33,747 nt of DNA from a virus: positions 1-33,747 of the IMG/VR virus record IMGVR_UViG_3300031862_000787. One strand, 5' to 3'. Each line of letters begins with the position of its first letter. Position 1 is the stretch's first letter. Under the pieces are notes generated by a model, which saw only the letters and a list, made by a program, of their open reading frames with translations, had not been told where the DNA came from and made no database searches. Positions 1-9,500 of this stretch are shown piece after piece. The position numbers were made by a program, and so were the translations under genes.

Positions 1-192
1 TCATATGAGCGCGGCAAGGAAGCGGTCTGCAGAGATCAGGCGGATGCCGCGACGCACGATGTCGACGTCAGGAGTACGGATCACCTGGAAGGCATACGGG
101 ATGCTCAGACGATCCTGGAAATAGTCGAGGTGGTCCGAGAGGGCCTGATCGTGGTACTTGGCCTCCACGCAGAACCAGGGACGATTGTCCAC
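1..192 (-). pseudogene. C-terminal remnant of a DUF4143-type AAA ATPase
   Basis: This is a 63-codon reading frame that opens at a GTG. The translation (PWFCVEAK near the start, then HLDYFQDRLSIPYAFQVIR, then RLISADRFLAAL) reads like the last part of bacterial AAA+ ATPases of the DUF4143 family, whose C-terminal restriction-endonuclease-like domain has the pattern VE.K, a short helix, then a strand ending in xQVxR. Family members are usually around 400 residues, so the ATPase part is missing. Upstream sequence (193-474) does not continue the protein in any frame. I infer a truncated host or earlier mobile-element gene at the edge of the phage module. It could also be a short stand-alone gene. 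No ribosome binding site is convincing at the GTG. Confidence 0.5.
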
Positions 193-474
193 ATCTCATC
201 GGCTTGCCCACATGCAGGCCTGTGCATTATCGTGAAAATTTGCGTCAATGCAAAATTTTCGCCATGATTTTTGCCTTGTGTGGAAGATTTCGCAGATAAT
301 CGCGCAAGCTATAGAATTAGCGGGTCTTTCCGTGATAACGTCAAGACGCGCGAGAGGTCGTCGATCGTTGCTTGGATGGATTCTCGGTTGAAAAGTCAAC
401 ACAAGGCCAGCCATTTCTTAAATAGAAACGATCGATGTGCGACGCCACAAGGTTGGAAGGAGTGGGAAGTCAAA
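193..474. other. Non-coding AT-rich gap after the holin-like gene
   Basis: I see no convincing gene in these 282 bases. Small frames exist on both strands but have no recognisable protein pattern and no ribosome binding site. The stretch is richer in A and T than the rest of the window and holds an AT-rich inverted repeat (see 234-260). It separates the phage late genes from the ATPase remnant at the left end, so it may contain the end of the late operon or a junction with other DNA. Confidence 0.5.
234..260. promoter_or_regulatory. AT-rich inverted repeat, possible operator
   Basis: The arms GAAAATTTGC (234-243) and GCAAAATTTTC (250-260) face each other across a 6-base spacer, nearly perfect apart from one extra A. 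This size and symmetry fit a dimeric repressor operator. On the minus strand a loose promoter-like pair (TTGCAT, then TAATGC 18 bases on) overlaps it. There is no run of T after the stem on either strand that would make it a clear terminator. Function is not established. Confidence 0.3.
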
Positions 475-834
475 TCATCGCGTGTCTGGGCCGCCCTCGT
501 CGCGTTTGTATCTGGGATGCTGGCCCTGTACGCGGCAATCCAAAAGCAGATCAATCCGATCGTGCAGACGGACAATGGCCTGCTTGACCTCCCCAATGGC
601 GAGCATCACGGCGTCATGCCGTTCATCCAACTTGGCGGCAAAGTCGGCGTGGGCCGCACAGAGCCCCGGGGCTGATCGGTCTTTGCTGCCGTCGCCGCTA
701 CCCACTTGGGCCGAGAATCGAAATCCCCGCTTGATGAGTTGCTGCACAAGCCACAGGCCCAACCCACCGATCGTAACGCCGGCCGCGCCGGTCACTGCCG
801 TTTCTCCGACCCCTTGTGCCAGAATCTCAATCAT
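475..834 (-). CDS. Holin-like one-TM protein
   Basis: This 119-residue protein has a single hydrophobic stretch near the N-terminus (about residues 14-33, VTGAAGVTIGGLGLWLVQQL), followed by a charged, mostly helical region (DFAAKLDERHDAVMLAIGEV and on to about residue 100) and a basic tail. A short N-terminal membrane helix plus a helical charged tail is common in phage holins and in small phage membrane proteins of the late operon. It is the last gene of the run and begins 9 bases after the stop of the preceding fibre gene, so it is probably cotranscribed. No endolysin is next to it, so the lysis role is inferred from size, topology and position only. Confidence 0.5.
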   Translation of the reverse strand: MIEILAQGVGETAVTGAAGVTIGGLGLWLVQQLIKRGFRFSAQVGSGDGSKDRSAPGLCAAHADFAAKLDERHDAVMLAIGEVKQAIVRLHDRIDLLLDCRVQGQHPRYKRDEGGPDTR

Positions 835-843
835 GTGTTGCTC

Positions 844-1443
844 CTATACCGTCACGCGGATGCGGTAGGTTACCTTTAGGAACTCCGTGTTGTGCAGCGT
901 CACCCAGTCCGACTCCTGGAGAACGTCCCGGCAGATGAGAAAGACGTATTGCCCCAGGAACGCCTGCAAGCCCAGTTCCTTGATGGTGATGTCCCCGCCG
1001 CTTTGGTTTTCGAAGATGCGCATCATGTCGAACCAGGCATAGGGGGCCGAGACAACCGTGTCCTGAATGAGGCCGCCCCAGTGCAGAAGCTGCCCAGCAC
1101 CTGTCCCGTGCGCAATCAGACTGGCCATCGCGTAATTGTTATAGGCGACCGCCGTGGTCCCGGTGCCCAGAACGACGCCGAGTTTCTCCGACGCAATCCA
1201 ATAGCTGCTCAGACTGTAAGATCTCCCGCCGCCTCCTGCCATGTTCATGGCGCAGGAGGCATTGTCAGAAGTAAGCGACCGGGCTTGGCCGCCAATGTCC
1301 ATGAAAGAAAAGCTCGGGGTGTTCGCCGCCTGGAGGTAGTGCATGCAGATGAAGTTCTTGACAAAGCTCCGGCCTGCCCCGGCCCGGCAGAATGGTTTTC
1401 GCAGCGGATGGAGCTTCTTGATTTCCCAAAACGACTGAATCAT
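844..1443 (-). CDS. Tail-fibre/tip-like structural protein, paralogue of the gene upstream
   Basis: This is a 199-residue, glycine- and aromatic-rich protein with no recognised enzyme motif. It aligns by eye with the 341-residue product of the gene just upstream. Both have an early segment with a conserved RxF(V/I) stretch, a central G(T/A)GTTA motif followed by a short helix and HGT, and a shared C-terminal module: I(K/S)ELGL, then IRDV or CRDV, then a strand ending in VTYxIxV. It begins 12 bases after the upstream stop. Tandem paralogues late in a virion operon are usually fibre, tip or receptor-binding subunits; that role is inferred. The ATG at 1443 is the first in frame after the upstream gene. 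Confidence 0.55.
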   Translation of the reverse strand: MIQSFWEIKKLHPLRKPFCRAGAGRSFVKNFICMHYLQAANTPSFSFMDIGGQARSLTSDNASCAMNMAGGGGRSYSLSSYWIASEKLGVVLGTGTTAVAYNNYAMASLIAHGTGAGQLLHWGGLIQDTVVSAPYAWFDMMRIFENQSGGDITIKELGLQAFLGQYVFLICRDVLQESDWVTLHNTEFLKVTYRIRVTV

Positions 1444-1455
1444 GACAAACCGCCT

Positions 1456-2481
1456 TCAAGCGTTGACGATGATGTTGTAAGTGACGGTGAGAACCTGGGT
1501 GTTCTGTAGAACCACGCCGCCCGCAATTACGTCTCTTATCATCAGGTAGTTGTACCACGTCAAAGTACTGGTGCTGGGGTAATCGCGGTACGAGGTCAGG
1601 ACGGCCATCAGCCCCAATTCGCTGATGGTGAAGGCCCCACCCTGGTTGTTGGTGAAGTCCCGCGAAATCGAGAACTTGGATTGCAGGGCTCCATCATCGG
1701 AAGGCGTAGTGAAGGCAACGTTGCTGTGGAGAAGCTGACCATAGGTCTTCAGCACATAGTTGGCCGTGGCTCCGGGGTCAGCCGGAGGAAATGCGGTAGG
1801 ACAGTAAGGGTACTGGTCGAAGGACGATCCATAACTCTCGAAGGTGTAGACGGCATTGGTCCCGTTCCAGAAGATGGGGAACTCCAGGCCGTTGGCTGCT
1901 CCGGAGGTGAACTGTAGCAGGTAGCCGCGCCACTGGTTGCTCGTCCAGTTCTTGCCGCTGTGCGTGATGCTGAAGGTGTTGGGACCATAGGCGGTACCGT
2001 AATCCCTGCTTGTATATGTCCCCGTGGCGGCGCTGAGGTTCGCAGCGGCGGTGCCGTGGGGGACGGGTTTCTCCATCTGAAAGTCGTTGATCGTGGGAGC
2101 CGTCGTTCCTGCACCCACGACCGGTCCCAGCCACCATTGCGTTACTCCACTCCGTACCCCACCAGGGCAGTAGAAGTTGTAGCTTGTGTAAGGTGAATTG
2201 GTCCAACCGAAGACAGTACGGGTATTCCCAGCCCAGTCTTTGGCCGACGCAGTGCCCCCTCGCGATTGCACAAGCAGGTAGTCGATGAACTGCCGTGTGA
2301 AGCTGTGGCAGCGAAAACTGCTCCTTCCCTCGATCTTGCCGCTACTGTTGCGGACAGTCAGATCGCAGGTCAGGTCGATGGAGTGTCCATCTTCGGGATT
2401 CGATAGCCGCATAGCCTCATCAAGGTCGCGGAAGGTACGGAATTGGGGATGGATCAGTCTCTTTCTGGGGAGGAGAATCAT
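1456..2481 (-). CDS. Tail-fibre/tip-like structural protein
   Basis: The product is 341 residues, rich in Gly, Ser, Thr, Tyr and Trp, with a beta-rich look and no enzyme motif. The N-terminus has a basic strand (RKRLIHPQFRTFRDLDEA). The C-terminal 70 residues (ISELGLMAVL, then MIRDVI, then VVLQNTQVLTVTY) are shared with the shorter gene downstream. The extra middle part (about residues 140-240) is absent from the paralogue and may be a separate binding domain. Its ATG overlaps the stop codon of the 57-codon gene before it in an ATGA arrangement (2478-2481), which points to coupled translation. I infer a virion surface component such as a fibre or tip. Confidence 0.55.
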   Translation of the reverse strand: MILLPRKRLIHPQFRTFRDLDEAMRLSNPEDGHSIDLTCDLTVRNSSGKIEGRSSFRCHSFTRQFIDYLLVQSRGGTASAKDWAGNTRTVFGWTNSPYTSYNFYCPGGVRSGVTQWWLGPVVGAGTTAPTINDFQMEKPVPHGTAAANLSAATGTYTSRDYGTAYGPNTFSITHSGKNWTSNQWRGYLLQFTSGAANGLEFPIFWNGTNAVYTFESYGSSFDQYPYCPTAFPPADPGATANYVLKTYGQLLHSNVAFTTPSDDGALQSKFSISRDFTNNQGGAFTISELGLMAVLTSYRDYPSTSTLTWYNYLMIRDVIAGGVVLQNTQVLTVTYNIIVNA

Positions 2482-2651
2482 TGCTTTGCTCCATCAATGA
2501 CGATGGTGAATTGGGCTTCGATGACCGCGACACGTTCGGTAGCGGCAGGCTGCTCGTTCGACGCGATAGGTGAGATAGGCGGCATGGATGCCGGGGACGC
2601 GGAGGGGGCCGAACCCGAAGCAATCGTGTGGACAACCTCGATGGTCTTCAT
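2478..2651 (-). CDS. Small hypothetical protein between fibre genes
   Basis: A 57-codon frame from the ATG at 2651, which I prefer to the longer form opening at 2738, because the longer form overlaps the upstream fibre gene by about 70 bases. The product starts MKTIEVVHTIASG, has a Pro/Ala/Ser-rich middle, and ends with a predicted strand-like part (VAVIEAQFTIVIDGAKQ). It starts 13 bases after the upstream stop and ends in a 4-base ATGA overlap with the next gene. Family not recognised. Size and place would fit a fibre chaperone or a small structural part, but nothing in the sequence shows this. Confidence 0.5.
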   Translation of the reverse strand: MKTIEVVHTIASGSAPSASPASMPPISPIASNEQPAATERVAVIEAQFTIVIDGAKQ

Positions 2652-2664
2652 GTTCCGTGTTCCA

Positions 2665-3531
2665 CTACTGCACATTCGTGGTATAGCTCGTGGCGATATC
2701 TTTGGTGCCGGACCAACTCTTCTTCGTGGCATCTGCACCAGTGAAATCCAGCAATTCAGATGAGATCAGGACTCGCAGACCATCCGCCGGGGTAATCTCC
2801 TGGTGGTAGAGCGGCATCCCGCAGTCCGAGTCTAAGCCATCCACGATCTTCAGGAGCGATTGGTTGACTGTCAGCTTCGCGATCAATGCGGAGCTTGTGA
2901 CTTGGGCGTTGATGATCTTGTGGCCGCTATACGCAGCACCCGGCGATTGCCAGACCCAATCCCAGAACGGCGGCTGGTTGGCCCCTTGCGTCACCAGGAC
3001 CTGCCCGTAGGTGCCGGGTGAGAGCTTGACGATCTGCCGCTGACCTTGGATGTTTTGCCAGACGTAGAGCAGGCTGCCCAAGGGGGCACCGAGAATCACA
3101 CTGACCAGTTGATCCAGCAGAGCATTCCATGCCTGCACGTTCACGCCGATCTGCAACCCCAGGTTGGTCCGGGCGTCCGCCGGATTCGAGGCGCCCGTAC
3201 CGCCGTCGGCGACGGCGAGATCCGTGATGTTGCCGATGGAACCACCGGTGATGTTGACCCCATCGGCATTCTGCACAGCCATTGTGCCCAAGCCGAGATT
3301 CGTTCGAGCACTGGGGGCGTCGATAGCTCCTGTCCCACCATCTGTCACGGCCAAGGGCAGAGTAATCGAAGAACCCCCACCTCCAGCATGGTCCAGCAGC
3401 CAATTGATCCGGCGGACTTCTTCCTGGTTCTGCCTTTCGATGGCGGCCAGGAGTTGGCGCAGGTAGTTCGCCAGGTCTTGGTCCCGACCGTTGTAGCCGC
3501 CGTAGCGAACGGTTTCCTTGAGTTTGTCCAT
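2665..3531 (-). CDS. Tail fibre protein with GGTGA repeats
   Basis: This 288-residue protein has an N-terminal helical segment (about residues 1-48, LANYLRQLLAAIERQNQEEV) that could be the particle attachment part or a coiled coil. Two copies follow of the well-known phage fibre repeat: AVTDGGTGA...ARTNLGLG and AVADGGTGA...ARTNLGL (about residues 60-126). The rest is beta-like, without a recognised tip domain. The GGTGA/ARTNLGL pattern is typical of trimeric tail fibres and collar-type proteins of many tailed phages. It starts 8 bases after the stop of the giant gene. The fibre assignment rests on the repeats and is fairly secure; receptor and partner proteins cannot be told. Confidence 0.75.
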   Translation of the reverse strand: MDKLKETVRYGGYNGRDQDLANYLRQLLAAIERQNQEEVRRINWLLDHAGGGGSSITLPLAVTDGGTGAIDAPSARTNLGLGTMAVQNADGVNITGGSIGNITDLAVADGGTGASNPADARTNLGLQIGVNVQAWNALLDQLVSVILGAPLGSLLYVWQNIQGQRQIVKLSPGTYGQVLVTQGANQPPFWDWVWQSPGAAYSGHKIINAQVTSSALIAKLTVNQSLLKIVDGLDSDCGMPLYHQEITPADGLRVLISSELLDFTGADATKKSWSGTKDIATSYTTNVQ

Positions 3532-3539
3532 CGACGGCC

Positions 3540-6500
3540 CTATTTCCCGACCTTCTTGGCACGCAAGGCATCGTGAGCAGCTTGGCGTTGTCGCTGGTGT
3601 TCTGCTTGGAGTTCGTCGGCGATCGGTGCGTGTCCCGTGCGGCGCTCGTATTCCCGGGAGAGGATCGTCACGAGTCCTTCCGACCCCTCGTGAGGCTCGC
3701 CTCGGACGCGTTCCCGGCCTGCGGCATCGTGGCCGCTCGTTGCGTAGGTGTTCGCGGCGATCCGGGAAAGGATCTCGTCTTCATCCATTCCCGCCAGCTT
3801 CTTGGTCAACTGCTCGTTTGTCCTCTGTGCAGCCATCTCCTTGCGCGACTCTTCGAGGTCTTTGGCTGTCAACAAGCCTTCGGCGCGAACCTGCGTCTCC
3901 TGCCACTGAGCTTCTTTTCCGGCTTTGGCCTGGCCCGGACCTCTCCCCGTTACCTGTGACTTGGCTATCAGCGAAGTCCACGCATCCGTTTTCTTGATCT
4001 CGTCGATCAACGTGTCCACGTCCGTGGGCCGGCCAAACCATCCCGCGAAGTACGCATAGAGCGTATCTTCGAGTTTCCTCCTGCCGGTCGCAGTCTGATA
4101 GAACTTCTTGGCGTCTGCCCCAATCAGGCCGATGATGGCCTGCTCCAAAGACTTCATGCTTGCCGGCGTGGCCACGGGACGAGGCTCGAATACATTCGGG
4201 TAGGTCTCCATGCCCGTGATGGCAACCTGAGTCTGCTTGAGGAATGGCTGCAAGTCCTGGTAGAGCTTGTTGACCGGCCCCTGTGCCAGATCCTTGGCAG
4301 CTTCCAAGGCGGCCTCTTTGCTATCCACAAAGCCAGCCTCGTACCGCCACAGCACGCCGGACAACTGTTCCATCCCGAACCACTCTGCGAAATCCGACAG
4401 AGCCGTATCGCCCCACAGAGTGCAGTCGCCGACATTGACGTGTGGCTGAGACCGCAGCCAGAACGCCAAGTGCTCTTCTTTCTTGCGTGCCTCGTCGTTG
4501 CGATGGTTCCATAGCCATGCAAGTCCGTAGAGGGCCAGCACGCGGACAAGCCACTTCGCCACATTGGCGGCGACGACCCCGGCCATAGCCGACGCAGCTT
4601 CGTCCGTCGCGTCTTCCTTGGCGGCGTTCAAGAGCGCCCTCGGCCAGAAGGTCAGGTTCTTCTTCAGATAGGAATAGAACGGAATCAAGCCATTGCGGAG
4701 AACGTCATTCTCCCACGGCGTGAAAGCTCCGTAGTCTACCATCGTCTCCCGCGAGTGCTTCGCGGCCGCTCGGTACTTATCCGTCTTGGCGAGTTCCTGG
4801 ACATCCGCCACATTTCCGGCCCAGTGCCGCAAGGGCCTACCGTGCTTGATGTCGTCCAGCGTCCCCAGGAAAACCGCTGCCCGCAGGATGTCTTCGCGGA
4901 ACTGAGTCAGGTCCTGCTCTATCTGGCCGGCCCGTCCCAGGAGTTTCAGCGGAGCGGCGAATGTGGCTCTTACGGCAGACACAAAACCTTTCTGCGTGCC
5001 CAGATCCGCGAACCGCTCGAACTGCTGCATGGTCCGGGGATCGTTCATCTCGTTCCACAGGCTGGAGCCGACAGCGCCGTATCGCTGCATGGCCTCGTAG
5101 ACTTCGCCCTTTTTCTCGATCAGGAGTCTCATGGCCTGGGGGATGTATTTCACCTTGCTCGTTTGGCCCGAAGCGTTGAGCCGCTCAACATCACCGATCT
5201 GGTTGCGGGCGTTGTAGCGCAGCGGGTTGACCCGCAGATACCAGCGTTTGAGGAATTGAATGGCGGGCTTCGAAAAAGATGCCACGATCAGGTTGCTCCG
5301 CTTGTTGACGGGCAGGTCGTCCAACTGCTTCGCCAGCCAATCGGGGATCAGCATTCCCTTGCGTTTGCCGCCCATGACAAGGGCCTGCCGCATCATGTCG
5401 CGCGGGATGTGCAGGATGTCGCCAGCCTCCTCAGCGGAGTTCTCGACCAGGATTGCCATCTGGGCTTCCGTGAGCGTGTTGGCGAGATACATCAGATTCG
5501 GCCGCTTGTACCACCACTCGGTATAGCCGTCGGCCTGCGCCAATCGTTCCGGGGTGACGTACTTGTCGCCGAGCCTCTCCTTCATCATCCTCTCGCGTTC
5601 ATGGATGGCTTTGAAGATACCCCGCGCCGCGAGACCATCCGCGTCGTTCGGCCGCTCGCGGACAATCGTGCTCAGGAGGTTGAAGAAGCCTTCCGAGTCC
5701 TCATCGGGGAGTTCTCCGACGATCTTCCGGAGCTTGCTCTTGTGCATGGCGACGCGCTGGCGATAGGGGTGGGTCGGGTCCAGTTGCGTCAATTCCGCAA
5801 TCCACTCTTTGCGCCCCTCGTCCCCCGACTGAGACTGGGCGATCATCCGGCGCAGTTTCTTGATCCGCAGTACATTGTCCGGCCCGCCAACGAGGACCTC
5901 GAAGTTCCGCGACTTGGCGTTCGCCGCATACTGCCTACGCTTGTCGTAGCGGCGGCCGATCTCGGTTGCCATGTCCTCGATGGCATTGTCGCGATAGATG
6001 TCTGAGAGGGCTTTGATCTCGACGGCCAGGTAGTGCGTGGAGATGTCGCCGGTGTAGCCCTTACGTTCCTTGCCGTAGCCGCGATAGGGCTCGGAAAGTT
6101 TCTTCGGCTTTGCAGTTCCCTTGTGGGCAACCTCGGCGTACATCAGGACGAAATGACGGACATAGGCCCGGTTGTCTCTGGCCTCCTCGCTGATAACGCC
6201 TCGGTCGAATAGGTCATTGCTGACTTTCTCCCAAAGGGCTTGCCGCGCCTCGTAGGCCGCCTGCACCGATGGGACCTTGGCAATCAATGCGTCCAGTCGG
6301 GCATTCTCCGTTGCAAGTTGCTCCACGTCCAAGTCCCCAGCCACAGACCGGTCGATCTCGGCTTCTTTCAAGAGGTCCTGCACGAACACCTTGCGGCGCA
6401 GAAGATCGAGCCCAGCCACATCGAGGGTCTGCACCCCCTTGCCGCCATTGTTGACAATATCCTCAATATCCCGAATCGCCTGGTCGGTAGCCGCCCGCAG

Positions 6501-9500
6501 TTCCTCCGGCATCGTGCGGATCATATCCCGCGCCAGGGCCGCCTCTGTCGTCTTGGGCAGGTTGTGCAGGTAGATGAACCGCTCCCGCAAGCCTTCTTTG
6601 GCCGCCTCAAGCACCTTCGCTATCTTGGCCTGTACAGGCATGACGTAGGTGCGTGCGAAGAAATCCTCAATCGCATCATCGGGCGATTTGACCTTATCTT
6701 CCGTCAGCCACGGCTTGGCAACCTTGCCGGTCTTGGCATCCGGTCCGAAGCGAACGAAACCGCCTTCGCCTTTGCCCTCGCCCTCAACGGTGGGATCGGC
6801 ACGGAAACCGGAAGATGGTTCCTCTGCGGTATCGGACTCCGCCTGCTCGCCGGACGATTGCGGCTGCTCTTCCGCAATGATCGGCTGGGACTGGTCGTGT
6901 TTCTTGTCCAGCCCGATTTCATTCTGCAACTGTGTCAGCTTGGCCCGTTTGTCGGTCAGATCCTTGGCCTTGGCGAAGGGCTTACCGGCTATCTCTTCCA
7001 ATTCCGCCAAGCGCCGCCGGTCGCGCTCGAGAATCGCCGCCTGCTGCTTGTAGCGATCCTCGATGCCGGCGACCGCGTTCTCAATCCGGGTGATGTTGCC
7101 GGAGGGACTCTCGCCGAGGTCCACGTCGTAGGTGAGCTTCGAGCCGTGCAGGCGAAGCCGCCACCATCCATTTTGTCCCTCGAAGCCAGAGGCCCAGCGG
7201 GCAGCCATCTTGAAGCCGTAGGCACTGCCGACCTCGGTCGGTTCCTGGCTGAACCAGTTGACCTTTGCCAGTTGCTCGTTGAGAGCTTCCGCCGCCTCCT
7301 TGCGTTTGGTGTACCGTGTCCCCGCGATCGTGATGTCGATACCTTCACCGGCTGCTTCGATAGCGGCCGTGGCTTTCTCGGCGTCGGCCTTGAGATGAGC
7401 GACCAACTCCTCCCCAGACTTGATCTTGTTGGGAAGGACGGCTTGCCGCTCCTCTTGTATCCGGAACTGATCCGCCCGATGCGCCTTTTCCTCTGCCTGG
7501 AGTTGCTTGACTTCAGCATCAAGCCGGATGGCCTCGATGATCTTGGGATTGCCCGACGCCAGAGCCTTCACTTCTGCATAGGTCAACGAGTTCTTGCTGA
7601 TATCCTCAATCTCGCGGCCGCTGGTCTCGCCGGACATCACCTGCTCGATAAACTTGGCTTTGGTCTCCAGCGTCTGCCACATGTAGGCGTCGAACGTGCC
7701 CTTGGTGACATACTCGAATTTCTGCACCTCGCTGAACATGTTGCCCTGACGTTCCATGCGGCCGTCGCGTTGTTCGACTTCGGCGGGGACCCACGGCGCG
7801 GTCAAATGGTGGGCGGCGATCAGACGCTCCTGTACGTTGGCCCCGGTCCCCATCTTGCCGGTGGAAGCCAATAGAACCCGGATCTTGCCGGCGTTCGCTT
7901 TCAGATAGAGAGACGCCTGCTGCTTCTCGTCGGCCGCATCATGGATGAAGGCGATCTCGTCCTTCTTGACGCCCTTGGCAAGGAGCTTCTGTTTGAGATC
8001 GTCGTAGACCGACCATTTCCCTTTCTTCGGTGTGGACAGGTCGCACCAGATGACCTGCAGGGCCTTATCTTTGGCTGTCTCCTGATAGAGGCGGTAGACC
8101 TCATCAACGCAGCGGTTGATCTTGCTGCCGGGCGCATCTGGGGCGCCTTTGATGCGCAGCCGTGCATCGAGGGCAACGTGCCGGCCATCGTTGGTGACGG
8201 CGAGCATGTTGTCTTCCCACGGTTTGACGCGTCCGCTACGGATGTGCTCGGCCCGTTCGACCAGGCCCTCGATGTAATCCTCCACCTCGGGTATCGGCTC
8301 GCACTGAATCGTGGTCCTTTGGACCTTCGGCAACGGGATGTTCATTTGCTTCTTGGTGACGATATCCGTCACCGACCGGAACATCTGCATCAGTTCGGGC
8401 AGATTGGTGAACCGGGCAAAGCGGGTATTGACCCGAAAACCGCCGCCGGTGGGGTCCACTTCCACGTCAGTTACGGTGTCGCCAAACGTCTTGGCCCAGA
8501 AATCGAACGCCTGTAAACCCGCTTCTTTGAGGGCCTGGGGCTGCAAGTAGCGCTGGAGCGTGAACATCTCACCGATGGTATTGGTGATCGGCGTGCCGGT
8601 CGCGTAGACGATGCCGCGTTGCCGTGTCGTCGCGTTGAGATACTGGGCCTTCATGAACATGTCGAAAGACCGCTGGGTCTGCGCCACTTGCAGACCGGAC
8701 ACACGATCCATCTTCGTCACGAAGAACAGGTTCTTGTAAGCGTGCGATTCATCGACGAGCATCATGTCGATGCCAAGTTCATCGAAGTACGGGCCTTGAT
8801 CCTTCTTCCACTGGGCCTCTTGGCGCTTGAGCTTCTCCTCCAAAGCGGACTTGGCCTTCTCCAGCCGCTTGATGATGTTCTTATTCTCGCGGCCACGCTC
8901 GGCCTGCAAGGCGAGGATCTCTGTTTCCAGTTCGTCGATCTGCTCCTGGAAGAACGCCCGGATGCGCCCGGGCGACATGGGAATCTTTTCGAACGAGCTC
9001 ATCGGGACGATGATCCCATCCCAATCGCCGGTGGCGATCCGGTTCATCAGGGTCTGGCGTTTCTGGGGCGTGAAGTCGTCTTTCGTCGCCGCCAGGATGT
9101 TCGCGGACGGGTACAGCTTCATCCAGTCCACGCGCCAATCGTCGATCTTGTGGTTGGGGACGACGAAGATGGCTTTCTTGACCTGTCCGATCCGGCGGCC
9201 TTCCATCGCCATCGTGATGCCGGCAAAGGTCTTTCCTGCTCCCACCGCGTGCGCCATGAGCATGTTGCCGCCGGTGAGGAACCGGGCGACGGCGTTGGCC
9301 TGATGGGGCCTCAGTCTGCCGCCCGCCAGGGGCGTCGAGGATTGTCCGGGGCACCGCAGATACGAGCCGTCCCATTGGGGAAATACGGTGTGGTTGAAGG
9401 TGTCATTGTAGACACGGGCCAATCGTTTGGCTCGGTTCGCATCCGACCAGATCCACTGCTCGAATTCGTCCTTGATCTTCTGCTGCATGACGCGAGCGAT

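Noticed and set aside
271-868. Plus-strand frames of 134 and 143 codons near the left end
   Set aside because: They overlap the holin-like gene on the other strand, lack ribosome binding sites and have odd Ser/Arg/Pro-rich composition.
1456-3571. Other minus-strand frames inside the fibre genes (for example 1749-2114, 2927-3571)
   Set aside because: Their translations are Arg/Pro/Ser-rich out-of-frame readings of genes that carry recognised fibre repeats or paralogue similarity.
4755-6005. Long open frame on the plus strand (416 codons), and a similar one at 6240-7874 (544 codons)
   Set aside because: Both lie opposite the giant gene, whose protein has clear domains there. GC-rich genes give long open antisense frames. 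The plus-strand translations show no family pattern.
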